Of a stretch of 64,000 nucleotides of DNA, positions 10,201 through 22,200 are shown piece by piece. Every line of letters starts with the position of its first letter. Position 1 is the first letter of the stretch. Source of the DNA: Edaphochlamys debaryana. Lineage: Eukaryota > Chlorophyta > Chlorophyceae > Chlamydomonadales. The notes below the pieces were generated by a model. That model did no database searches. It was not told where the DNA came from and saw only the letters and a list, made by a program, of their open reading frames with translations. The stretch lies in contig JAEHOE010000180.1 in the NCBI GenBank assembly GCA_016858145.1, positions 124,001 to 188,000 on the forward strand, written 5' to 3'. Made by a program: the position numbers and the translations under genes.

Positions 10201-13200
10201 AGGCCGCGCCAGCCCTAAAGCCGAACATGCAAACCGGATACGTGCGCCATTCGTTGTTGTCTGAGATGCAGCCCTTACAGCCGCTTCCAGCGCTTGACTT
10301 GCGCCAGCGACGCCTCGTCCACCCCGCCGTCCTCCCAGCGGACGTAGAAGTAGCGGGGCCGCGCAAGGGCACCCCGGAACTCCAGCTGCCCGTCGCGAGG
10401 TCGGGCAGCCCGGCCCTCGCTCTGCGTGGGCTCTCGCCGGACCCAGGCCCCGTCCCACGTGGCAGCCTCGGCGTCACGTGCCCGAGTGGCCGGCCGCGGG
10501 AACATGAGGGTGCCCAGATCCTGGCGGAGCCGGCGCTCCTCCTCACGGACCTTCTGGGCCGCAGAGGGCGCTCGGCCCGCCCGCGGAGGCGGCGGGACCT
10601 GACGTCCGGGCGGCGGCGGCGGCGGCGCCGCCGCTGCCGTCGCCCCCGCCGCGGGCCTGCCTCGTCGAGGGCTGGTGCGCTTACCCCCCGGCTGCGAGAC
10701 CCCGCCGCCAGCCCTCGGCTCCGCCACATGCGCCTGCGCCTTGGGCGCCGCGGAGGCGTTCTTGGGCACTGCCGCACCGGCCCTCGCAGCCCCACCCCTG
10801 CGTGCCGACGGCCCGTCTGGGACCACCGCCACGGGAAGCTGCAGCAGCGGCGGCGGCATGGGTCGCGGCGGCGGTGCCGCAGCACCCCTGGGCGACGGCG
10901 CCGCAGCCCGCACCGCAGGTGGGATCTCCGCCGCCTGACAGTGCGGGCACAGCCAGAGGCCTGTCGGGACGGCCCGTAGCCCGAGGCATGCCAGGTGCCA
11001 GCCCGTGTTGCAGCCGTCACAGAGCAGCATGCTGCCCTCGCGCTGCGGGGATTTGCACAGCTCACAGGGCAGGGCCTTGGCCGGGCAGAAGAGGCTGGTG
11101 TCGATGATCGGGTCCACCGGCAGATGGCACGGCAGCAGCTCCTCAACGTGGCGGCGGGTGCGCGTGTTGTCGCGCCCCACCAGCACCGCCACGCCTAGGG
11201 GCCCCACCGAGAGCACCCGCAGGACTGCCTCATATTGCCCGAACTGGAGCGTGTTGGCCACCGGCTCACGCTTGATGCGCACGTAATCACCTGGGCGGAA
11301 GGTGGTGGGCTTGGCCACGACGTTGCCCTTGCGCACGGCTGCGTACCGCAGGGTGTCACGGTGCTGCGCGATGAGCAGGTTGCTGGCGGCCTCTGCGGCC
11401 GCCTGCCGCACGAAGGCAGCCCGCCGAAGCACCGCCTCGGCCGCTGCCGCGGGGGTGACGCCCTCCGAGAGCAGATCCAGCGGCGCCGACATGGGCTCCC
11501 GCACAGACGCTGGGATCACGGGGGCGATGCCGCCATACAGCAGCTCGTACGGAGAGAAGCGTGTGGAGGCCTGCGGCGAGCAGCGATAGCCGAGCAGGAG
11601 CTCAGGCACCGCCAGCTCCCACGCCGCGGGGTCCTCGGACTCGTAGCAGGTCTTGTGAAGCGCCTCCTTGAGCACTTGCACGATCCGCTCCGCCGCACCG
11701 TCAGCTTGCGGATGGTTGGGCGAGGTGTAGCGGTGGTCGATGAGGCAGCGCTGCAGCAAGTCAGCCACCTCGGCCTCCCACTCGGTGCCGTTGTTGGTCA
11801 GCAGCTCAGCTGGCGCCCCGTAGCGCGCCACAATGTCGGCGATGGCACGGTAGGTGCAGACGGCGGACTTGGCCATGATGGGGATGAGCTCGACCCACTT
11901 GGAGAAATGCTCGATCGCCACCAGCACGTACGTGCAGCCGCTAATGCGCGAGGAGACCAGTGGCCCCGCCAGGTCAACACCCCAGCGGTAGAAGAGACCA
12001 CGGATGGGGAGCGGGTGGAGGTCAGTGGGGCGCCGAGCGCCCTCCACGCGCGACAGGCTGCACGCCACGCAGCTGCGGAGAACCTGCACCACGTGCTGGG
12101 CCATCCCGTACCACCAGTAGCCCACGCGCACCAACGCCAGGGTGCGGCGCACGCCCAAGTGCCCCAGGCGCCGATGGAAGCCCAGGATGAGCTCAGGCCG
12201 CTCCCAGGGAGGGGGGCAGACCCGAGCCCGCCGTCAGCTAGGCGCCGCATGAGCTGTGTGCCGTCCCAGCGGTACAACGACGCCCGCCTGGCTAGCCTGC
12301 GGCTGAGCCGGAGGCCTGCCAGCGGCTGCTTGAGGGCCCGCAGCAGCTCCGCGTCCAGCCAGACATCCCTCGGGGAGCCGGCTTCCTCCAGCGCGCCATC
12401 CTCCTCCCGCTCCGCTGCCTCCGGCAGCTCCAGCGCCTGCTGCAGCGCCTGCGCTGTGGGCACCCCTCCCCCGAGCAGGTCCTGGGCAACCTCCGTCAGC
12501 TGCGCGTCCTCCTCCAGGCGGTCAAGCACGTACTCCTCCTCGCCCGCCAAGAAAAAGGCTGCCATGAGCGTGGGCCGTCGAGTCGGCACCGTTGGCGCAA
12601 GCTGTAGGGCCACAAGCTGTGCGACGTGGCCTGCCTCCCCCCCCAGTGCTGCGGCCGATGGTGCCGCTACCGGCTGAGGGACGCTGACGTCATGCGGCGA
12701 ATGGTAGGCACGCCTGAGGACCGATGCTGCGGCGAGGAGGTGCGTCAGAAGCACCGAGCTGGGGGCCGCGGGCATATCAACCACCGCCCCCGCCGGCGCG
12801 AGCTCCACCCAAGCCGGATGCAGGTCCAGGACGGCGATCCAGTCCGCCAGCGTTGGGCCCAGCAGCCGGTCGCCGGGGACCGAGCGTAGCGCTTGCTCGC
12901 AGGCTGCCGTCGCGGGAGGCAGGGCGCCCAGGCGCTGGCCCGGGACGTGCAGAGCGTAGTGCGGCTGGGGCACCGGCTCGAGGGCAATCATCGGCCGGCG
13001 GTCCGGAGGAAGCAGGCGCTCCAGGCGCTGGTCCTCCGCCGGCCGAAGATGGGACAGCAAGGTCCGCAGGTGCTCCGGGGTCGCGAGATTGGAGTAGGCC
13101 GCGACCATGCGGTTTTGCGCCAGCCCCGCCCGTGCCGCGTCAAGGACCACCGGCGGCCCCAGCGGAAAGCCCAGGCGGTCCTGCTCGTCCACTGTGGTCC

Positions 13201-16200
13201 TTGGCCCCAGGAGCAGGTACGCAGGGGCCGGCTGCTTGCGGCGGCGCGCCTGTAGCTGCAGCCGGCCAACCGCCTCCAGCACGTCAGCGCTGCCCCACTG
13301 GCTGGCACCTCCGAAGCTCCCCACCACCAGCCACTGCAGCCCATCCTTGAGCGGCAGCATGGAGAGCTGGCTGAGGGAGGCGCTCGGCGCCTGCCACTCC
13401 GTTTGCACGACCCGCGTGAGCCGCAGCAGCTCGGGGTGCGCCCGGGAAAGCCGCCTGAGGAGGGCGTACTCAGCTTGCCGCCAGGGGGCCCGGGACTCCA
13501 GGCTGGCGTAGCAGTGGACCGGGAGGCCCATGCGCAGGCAGGCCCATAGCCCAGCGCCCATCGAGCCCGGGAGCTCCAGGAGGGCCAGGCCTCCCGTCTC
13601 GGCCGCACCGAAGAGGGCATGCTGCACCAGGCTCGTGCCGAGCCCCAGCGGGGTCTGGGCGTCCGACTCCAGGCGCAGCGCCAGCCGGGGCGCTGGGGTC
13701 ACGCCTCGCAGCTGCGCGCTGAGGGCCTGGACCTGAGCAGCGATCCGGGGCACGGCTGGGTCCAGCCCGACGGGCCAAGCATCCCTGGGGTCACTTGCCC
13801 TGCCCTGCTCACCGTCCAGGAGGCCCTCGGCAGAGGCCACGCAGGCAACCGGGGCCCCTTGCTGCGCCTCATGGAGGGCGGCGGCTGCCGCCCGAGAGCG
13901 CCAGAGCCCAGGGATGTGCCGCACCTCCTCTGCCGCCGCCAAGGCCGAATCCGGAGCAGCCACCAGCAGCACGGAGAGGATGCCAGGCGCCGGCAGCACC
14001 TGCCTGCCCCCCGTGGCGGGCTGTACGGGGCCCGTGTGAGGGCCGTGGCCCGCCGCCACGGCCACCGCCTGGCCCTGCGCCTCCGGCTGAGCGCCCGGCT
14101 CCACGGCCTGCGGAGACACCGCGGGCGCTGGGTGAGGCCCCGTGGCCCCTGGAGGCGGGGGCCCGCGGGCCCAGGGCGGCCAGGAGCGCCCCGGGTAGGC
14201 CACGCACGAGGGCGGCGGCGGCACGGGATCGGACTCGCAGTCGAGCCTGGCACCGCTTCCGTCGTGAGAGCACGGGATGGGCGAGCGGCTGAGCGCGTCG
14301 GCGTTCTGGTTCTGCAGGCCCGGCCGGTGCACCACGTCAAAGGAGAACGGCATGAGGATGAGGGCCCAGCGAGCCGCTTGGCCCGTCAGGTCCTTAGAGC
14401 TCATCAGCCACTCCAGCGGGCCGTGGTCGGTGACCAGGGTGAAGTGGCGGCCATGCAGGTAGTACCGCAGGGTCTGGCAGGCCCAGACCACTGCCAGCAG
14501 CTCCCCCCGGTACGACCCGTACCTCGCCTCGTGGACGTTGCACGTGCGGCTGACGCAGGCCACCATGTACTCGCAGGCGGCGTCATCCAGCTGCCCCAGA
14601 ACGCCACTGAGCCCGAACTCGCTGTAGTCCATGTGCAGGATCAGCGCCCGCTCCGGGTCCATGGGCCGGAGCACCTTGCCGCCCTCAGCGAACTCGCGCT
14701 TGATGGCGTCAAAGGCTGCCTGCTGCTCCGGGCCCCACGGGTTGTGAGCCCAGTCGGTGGCCTTGGTGGTGAGCTTGGTGATGGAGGCCATCTTGGTGGA
14801 GTAGTGGTCGACGTAGCCGCGGTAGTAGCCGAAGTAGCCGAGGTTGCGCTGGCAGCCCTGCAGCGACGTGGGTGGCTGGAGAGCGAGCATGGCAGCGACC
14901 TTGGCTTGTTGGGGTGTGATGCCGCCGGGGCCGACCATGTGGCCCAGGAACTTGATGGCGTCGGCGCACAGGACGGTCTTCTCTGGGTGCAGCTTGATGC
15001 CGATGCGTACCAGCATGGCGAAGAGGCGCCGCAGCACGTCCAGCAGCTCCTCAAACGTCTCGGCCCACACTCCCACGTCGTCCACATAGGCCGCAGCGTT
15101 GTCCGCCAGCCCTGCCTCCGCCAGGTGGTAGTCCATCACGCGCTGGAACTCAGACGTAGCCGTCTTGAGGCCATACAGCAGGCGGGTGTACATCCACAGC
15201 TCGCGGCGCCACCAGAAGGCCGTTTTGGGCTGGTCCTCAGGGGCTATGTGGAGCTGGTTGAACGCCGCCCGGCAGTCGCACTTGCAGAAGAACTTCGCCT
15301 TGCCGCCCATCCGCTCGAGCAGCTGGTCAATGCGCGGCAGCTGATGCGAATCTGCCACGAGAACCTTGTTCAAGCCCCGGGCATCCTGGCAGAAGCGAAA
15401 ATCGGTCATCTGCCCCTGTGCGTCACGCTTGCCTGGCATGGTGCTGTTCATGGCGTATTTGCCATGCGGCGGAGCCGGCACGATGATCTTGGCTGCGCGT
15501 AGGCCCATGCACTTGTCGTCCATGACCGCCAGCTCCGCCGGCGTGTGCGGGCGCGGGTTCTCGAACACGCGGGCCTCCGAGCTGACGCGAAGGGAGACCG
15601 GCGGCAAGCCGCCGACGTAGCCCGGCTGCAGGTCCATCAGGCTGTGGGCGAAAATCTGCGGCTCGAACTCGGCCACCAGATCGCGTAGCCGCTGCAGCTC
15701 CTCCTCCGATACCAACGGGTGGCGGCAGAGCGTCCAGCCGCCGGGCTGCTTCTCAAACTTGGGGCACAACGGCGGCGCCCGCACTCCCTCGGGGTCCGTG
15801 GACCGGGCATCTGGAGCGCCCGGAGCCAGAGGGACCGCCAGGGGAGAGGAGCGGCCGGCGTCAACCGGCACAGGGGGCAAGTCGGGCGCCTCAAGAAACC
15901 CTTCTCGCAACCCCTCCCAGAACAGGGCGGCAGGGTGTGCTCCTGCCCTGCCGCCCGCTGCCTTTGGCGCCATTCTAGCGCCACCAGCCCCCGGGCGAGC
16001 CCGCACTCAGCGGGGCCGGGGGCCAGTGGGGCAGGCGCCGGCGCAGCAGCAGCGCCAGGCGGGAGTCAAGCACGTGCGTGTATGCAGAGTACTGGTCGAG
16101 CATCCTCAGCGCCTGCTCCGCCCCAGCGTCGCCGGGGGCCCACGCACCCACGGCCGCCAGCTGCAGCGTTGCTTGGATGCCATCAGGGCGCCGCAGCTCG

Positions 16201-19200
16201 CAGGGCGGCGGGTGCGCCGCCCACAGGGCACGGACGTGCGGTACCAGGATGCAGATGGCTCGGAGCAGACCGTGGAAACGACGGGGGTATCCCAGGCCCA
16301 CCCGCGTGTCCTCATCGCAGCCAGACAGGAAGTCCAACGCAGCGGCAGCCCAGGCAGCCCGGCGGTCGCCCGGGGTCCAGTGCCCCGCCACGAGCGTGGC
16401 CAACAGGCGGCGCAGCTGCCTTGCAGCGGGGTGGATGCTCGCCGGGTCCACGTCAGGGAGGGCTGGCTCTAGCGCCAGGACCACCACCGGCGGCGCCGAC
16501 GCCGCCAGCGAGACAGGCAGCAGCTCCTGCTGCAGGAGCAGCCACCGGTACTGGACATGCATGCCCAGGGCCACCGCCGGCTGCGGGGACCGCCGCAGGG
16601 CATGCGTGAGCTCCCGGAGCTCGCCCTCGCTGAACTCCCACGTGGCAGGGTAGAGGCCCCAATGCGCCGGGGCCGCCACCACCGCCCGCGGGCAGGAGTT
16701 GCTGGCTCCTGCGCCCAGAGCTGCCACGGCTGCCTCCGCCGCCACCTCCAGCTCGGCACCCGGCACGAACGGCCCCACCCAATAGCCGCAGCTGCGGCGT
16801 GCGTGAGGGGGATGGTGAACGTGCCCCGGCACGACGTCGTGCGGAGGGGAGGCTCCCGCCCAGGTGCACCGAGGGAAGGGGTACTGCGAAGACCTCAGCA
16901 GCACCGCCCCGGCGACACGAGGGTCAGCCAGCGCCGCGTGGAAGGCCAGCCTGCTGTCCTCGTGGGAGAGTGGCCCAAGCCACCCGCGGTCACGCTGCGG
17001 CATGGGGGCCCAGCCGATCTGGCCGGGCTGCCTCACCGCAGGGCAACCCTCCACGGGCGGGACCGCCTCCACCTGCACGGGCGAGCCCAGCTGCAGGGGC
17101 CGTCCCGCCTCCACTACCGCCACCGTGATCTCGGGAGCTCGGCGAGCAGCCCCAGGGACCACGCCCCGCTGGTACCGCGAGGAGGCCCCATCGGAGGGGG
17201 CAGCAAGCGGCAACACCGCTGCCTTGATCGCTGAGGGCACCCCCCACACAGCCCGCTCTCATGGTGGCGGGAGCGTGGGCTCGGCCGTCTGCCAGGCAGC
17301 AGCCAGAGCAGGGCCCACCCGAGGGCCCGCCGGCGGCCCCGGCCCGGCAGCAGGAGGGGGAAGGGGCGGGTGCGCTGCGTCGTCGCCAGGGGCAGGTAGC
17401 AGGGCCCGCGCCAATGCCACCTCCAGCTGCGGGGTGACCGCAATGCCCGCATGGCGGCCATGCGCGGCCCTCACCAGGGTTGCGGGCCCCGGCAGCTCTC
17501 TCAACACCTGGAGCACGCGTTGGAGCTGAGGGGACGAAGCCTGCGGGTGGAAGGCCGCGGCCTGTCTCCGCCGCTCTCCGCGGCGGCTTCCGCGGGGCCT
17601 GGGCGCCGCCTGGCCGTCCGGCGGCTGCGGTGGCCCGGCGGCCTCCAGCCGACAGCCTGGGGGCGAGCCGGCTGCGGGTCGCGCACCACCAGCGGCCGTC
17701 GTGCCGGCAGGGGCTCCCCCCCAGATACGGGCCGGTTTCCCCTGCACTCTGGCCGCCCCGCTGGGGCCCTCAAGCCCTGGGACCCAGAGGGTCCACCGCC
17801 AGGCGGCGGGGGCTGGTTTTCCTGGTCTGGCGCCACTGGCGGCGGCGGCGGCCCAGGTGGCGGCAGGGGCGCGGGCGGGGGAGGAGGCGGCGGCGCGGGC
17901 CAAGCCGGCGGCGCCTCCCCCCAGACCGGCGCTACTCGAGAGGCCGCCAGTTGCTCCTGCGCCACATGGTGCGGCACGCCCTCAGCGAGGTCTATCACGT
18001 CGCCCGCCGCCAGGTGCGGCGCCAGCAGCATGTCCCCGCCCACAGAGCTCGTGAGCCACTGCGGGGAGCATGGGGCGCCCAGCGCGAGCGGCTCCAGCGG
18101 CTCCTCTGGCAACGGAAGCTCCACGCCGCCCTGCCAGCCGCTGGGCTGTGACACCCTTGGGAGGTGTTCGTCCCTGAGTACCAGCGCTAGCGAGGCAAAG
18201 GCCCCCTGGGTGTGCAGCGGCAGCATGGGCGGCGCAGCCTGCCGCAGCTGCGGCAGCCCGGCATACCAGTTGGCCCGCACATGCGGCAGGTGCCACTCAA
18301 CGAAGAGCGCCCGCATGCGGTCCACCGCCCACGTTGGGCCCAACATTGCCACCCCCGACTCCAGCACCAGCAGAGTGACCGGCAGGCTCATTTGGGCTCC
18401 CCTCATTGCCAGCCAGTGAAGGAAGACGGACCGGTGTGGGGCCCGCCGACGGTCGCTGAGCCGCCGCTGCTGGAAGACTGAGCGGTTAATCAGCGGGTCC
18501 TCCGGATCCCGGATCCAGCTCGCCCATGTAACGGCTCAGGTCCAACGGCGGCTGTTCTGGCTCCTGCGGCTGCGCCGGCTCCGGCGGCGGTGCCGGTTGC
18601 AGCGGTGCAGGCGGCGGTGCAGGCAGCCGGAGCCCGGCCTCTGCCGCGGGCACGGCGGCCCGAGACGTGGAGTCACGAGCTACGGCCTGTCGTGTGGGGT
18701 CGGGAGCGATGCTGTCCACCGGCTCTGCCTGCTGCTCCCCCCCCAGCGTCGCGAGCGACTGCCCCAGGCCCAGGCCCAGGTTCTGCAGCTGGCGACGAGC
18801 GGCTGCGGCCATCCGCCCCCAGAGCGACTCCTCCGTGTCTTCCGTAGCTGGGTCCTCCGGCTGAGACTCCTCTGGAAGCGGAGCCGGAGGCGCGCCCGGT
18901 GGCGGGAAGGGGATTGGGGGACGGGGGATGAGCAGGGACGGCGGCGGAGCCGGCGGTAGCGGTGCCGGGGGCGGAGGCGGCATGGCCACCCCCGAGCCCG
19001 GCGGCGCCACCTCCGTCACTGGCTCTGCCGGTGGGGGCAGAGGAGCGCCAGGATGGGCAGCAGCCGCGCCACCCCGGCCTGAGCCCGCCGGGGCAGATCG
19101 GCTGCCTGACTGCGGAGGCGGCGGCGGCTGTGCGCCCGACCCCGCTGGCACTGCGCCGCCTGCACTCGGGCCACCCTCTGACGGGGGCGGCGGCGGCGGT

Positions 19201-22200
19201 GCACCGGGCCCCGCCGCTGCCGCGCCGCCCGCGCCCTGGTCCACCGGTTCTTCCTTGGCCTCTTCCGGAGGGCCCGGCCAGCAGCCCAGCTCCCGGAGGG
19301 CCATGACCTCGGCCGGCGGCTGCGGGTACCCCGTGGGCGGCCTGAGGTTCGTCAGCGGCTCCATCACCGCCCCGCCATCGCCGCCGGCTGGGAAGATGAC
19401 CCGGTAGACCGCCCCGGAGGGGCGGTTGCCGCCAGGGACGCGGAGATTGCTGGGGCAAGGCACCTGGGATGAGGAAGCGGACCCTGCCGGCGGCTAGCAA
19501 GGAGGAGCCCCAGGCAGGCCATCCACTCCCCGTGCTGCTCATACGTCCCCAGTAGCTCGCGTGGAGAGCGCGGGTCCCAGCCGGGAATGTGCGACACGTG
19601 GAAGTACCGCACCCGCGGGAGGGCAGACAGCTTGGCCAGCCAGCCAGCCCCCAGCTCCCTGAGCTTTCCTGCCGCCTGGAGGCTGGCAATGGTCTCCGTT
19701 CGCTGCGCCGGAGTCTCGCAAACCAGGCGGTCAAGCAGCTCCGCGAGCGCCCCATCCATCAGGCCCACGTTCAGCCGCTCACCATCGACGGGGAAGGAGA
19801 CGGACTCGAGAGCCTCAAGGAGGGCGAGCCCGTCCGGCCCAAAGCCGCAGAGCAGGTCCCCCACAGAGTACTTGCCGGCACGCGCACCCATGCGCAGGCA
19901 GTCCGGGACCTGGTCCGGGTCCGGCCCCTGGGCGGCATCCTCAGCTGACGAGCGCATGGCCGGAGGCGGCAGCGGACGGCGCCAGAGCGGGAACGAGTAG
20001 TGCCGCGCCAGGGTCACGTCATCAGCTTGCGGCGGCGGCAGCAGGAGAGGCGACGCCCCGGTGCGAACCATGGCCCAGAGCCCAAGGGACTGGTTGCCGT
20101 ACGGCTCGAGCGGCTCAGGGAGGGCCTCGCGCAGCTTGCCTAGCGGCTGGTAGCACCAAAGCGACCACGAGCCCACCACCCCCTGCTCCCGGCCCACCAG
20201 GAGCGTGTATGAGCCCAGCCGCCAGCTGAAGCCCGGGGGCATCAGCAGCAGGGGGCCTGGCCGGTCAGGGACGGGCAACGCCGGGCCCCGGGGCACCCCC
20301 AGCTCGTCTTGCCGCGCCATCACCTCGGTCTGCAGCTGCTCCAGCGTGCAGTCGCCCATCATGTTGGGGGTGGCCCCCCATTCAGGGATGGAGCAGGCTG
20401 CCAGCGTGACCTGCTCATCAGGGTGCTCCGGCTCGCCGAGCTCGTCCAGCCAGCCCCGCCGCCACTCGGCGTGTACCTTGCGCACCAGGGCCATGAGGTG
20501 CAGGGGGTTGACAGACCAGACGCGGTACCGGCCAGGGCCCACGTACCCGTGGCTCGGGGCCCAGCTGCCGACGCGCCTCTCGTGCTCAACGACCAGCATG
20601 CGCAGGAGGTCGGCCCACGCCATGGGCGTCTCGTGCAGCGCGTGCCTCAGCGGGCCCAGCTGCGCCTCAGTGCCGGTGGCGAGAGTCTCCGCCGCAGCCC
20701 AGCTGAACTCCTTGAAGGCCGCCTGCAACCCCGCCGGCTGCAGGCGCTCGCCATCCCGCAGCGGCATGCGGCCCTGCCCCTCCGCCTCGTCCTCAAAGAA
20801 GGTGACCCAACTCTGATGAAGGGCCGCCTCGGGCTCCCGCCAGGGCGCCGAGGGCGCATCCGGGAAGTACCCGTGCTCGAGATCCAGCCGCTCAGGCTCC
20901 CAGCGGGAGGCCAGCGCCCGGATGATGGCGCGGTGCTGCAGCATGTGCTGCTCGGGGCCGATGGCTGAGCGGACTTGGCGGTAGAGGCCCGCCATGTAGA
21001 GCCCGACACTGTGGCCCCGCAGCTGCCTCACATCCGCCTGCCGGTGGTCCAGCTCTGGCTGCGGCTCATTGCCCGCTCCCCGCACCAGCGGCCGGAGCCC
21101 GACCTCCCAGCTCGCATTGCGCCGGTCCAGGAGCGGCGTGGACTCGTACTGGGCCTGGCCAGGGGCCAAAGGGGTCCAGCGGTGCCCGGGCCGAGGGGGC
21201 TCCGGCAAGCCCCACTGCTGCCTCAGCTGCTGCACGATGCGCGTGATGGCGGCCGCGACCTCCTCGTCAATCTGGAGGCCCTGCCATGGGGGCTCGGTGT
21301 GGCTCTCCACCGAGCCCTCGTGTTCGGAGTCGGGGTAGTCCGAGCTAGACTCCCCCTCCTCCCCCTCATCCGTGCCTTCTGATGGGTCAGAGTCCCCCAA
21401 GTGGGCCCCTCCGGCCTCAGGGGCGGGCTGGCCTGCCTCCTCTCCCCACTCCTCGGGCATCTCCTCCCACTCCTCATCCTCCCATTCCTCATCCTCATCC
21501 TCGCCTTGCGGCGGCTGGTCCTGTCGCCGGCGGCGTGGGACCCTCGGCGCAGGCGGGCCACTGCCAGGCGTGGGCAGCGGCGGCGCTGCTGGCGGCGGCG
21601 GTGACGGAGGCGGCGGCGGGGGCATGGGCCCCGCCCCGCCCTGCTCGCCATGCGGCCCCGGTGGCGGAGGCGGTGGTGGCGGCGGAGGGCCCTCGACGAC
21701 GGGGGCTGGAGGCGGAGGCGGCGGCGTGGGCGGCCGCACCATTGGGTCCGCAGCCGCAGCTGCCGGCACCCCGGCGCCCCCGCCTGCGCCCTCGTCTGGG
21801 ATGGCCACCAGCGAGCGCCACGTCAAGTACTTGCGCTTGGGCTGTTCCGCCTCGGCCTCAGCCTGCTCCTCCGCCGCGGCCACCTCTGCCGTCCAGCTCT
21901 CCGGCATCCTACTCGCAGCCCGCTGTGCCTCTTGCAGGGCTGCCAGGAACGTGCGGTCCTCGTCATCCTGCACCTCCGGCTCGTCTGCCCCTGTCGTCGT
22001 GGTCCCAGACGTGGACGGGCCAGCGGCCGTCTCCCCCCCAGAGGGCAGCATGCTGGGGTCCGTAGGGGTGCCCTCGACCGGCTCCGGTGGTGGCGGTGAT
22101 GGTGGGGAGGGGAGCGGTGGCGGCGGCGGGGGCGGCGGCAGCGGGACTGGTGGCGCGGCGGGCGCATCGCGCAGGCGGAGCAGAATGTCCACGCCAGCGT

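Noticed and set aside
9500..10264. Plus-strand open frame of 254 codons inside the element
   Set aside because: Composition is Ala/Pro/Arg/Gln-rich with no hydrophobic core, typical of an antisense frame in GC-rich DNA; no start or splice context.
11235..12677. Plus-strand 480-codon frame opposite the integrase
   Set aside because: It is the antisense shadow of the integrase/RT frames, which have clear catalytic motifs.
13619..15502. Plus-strand 627-codon frame opposite reverse transcriptase
   Set aside because: Shadow of the RT/RNase H frame, with no domain of its own.
17501..18406. A second methyltransferase-like domain (LLVLESGVAMLGP and LALGAPCSPQW)
   Set aside because: The similarity is limited to two short motifs with wrong spacing and no further matching blocks.
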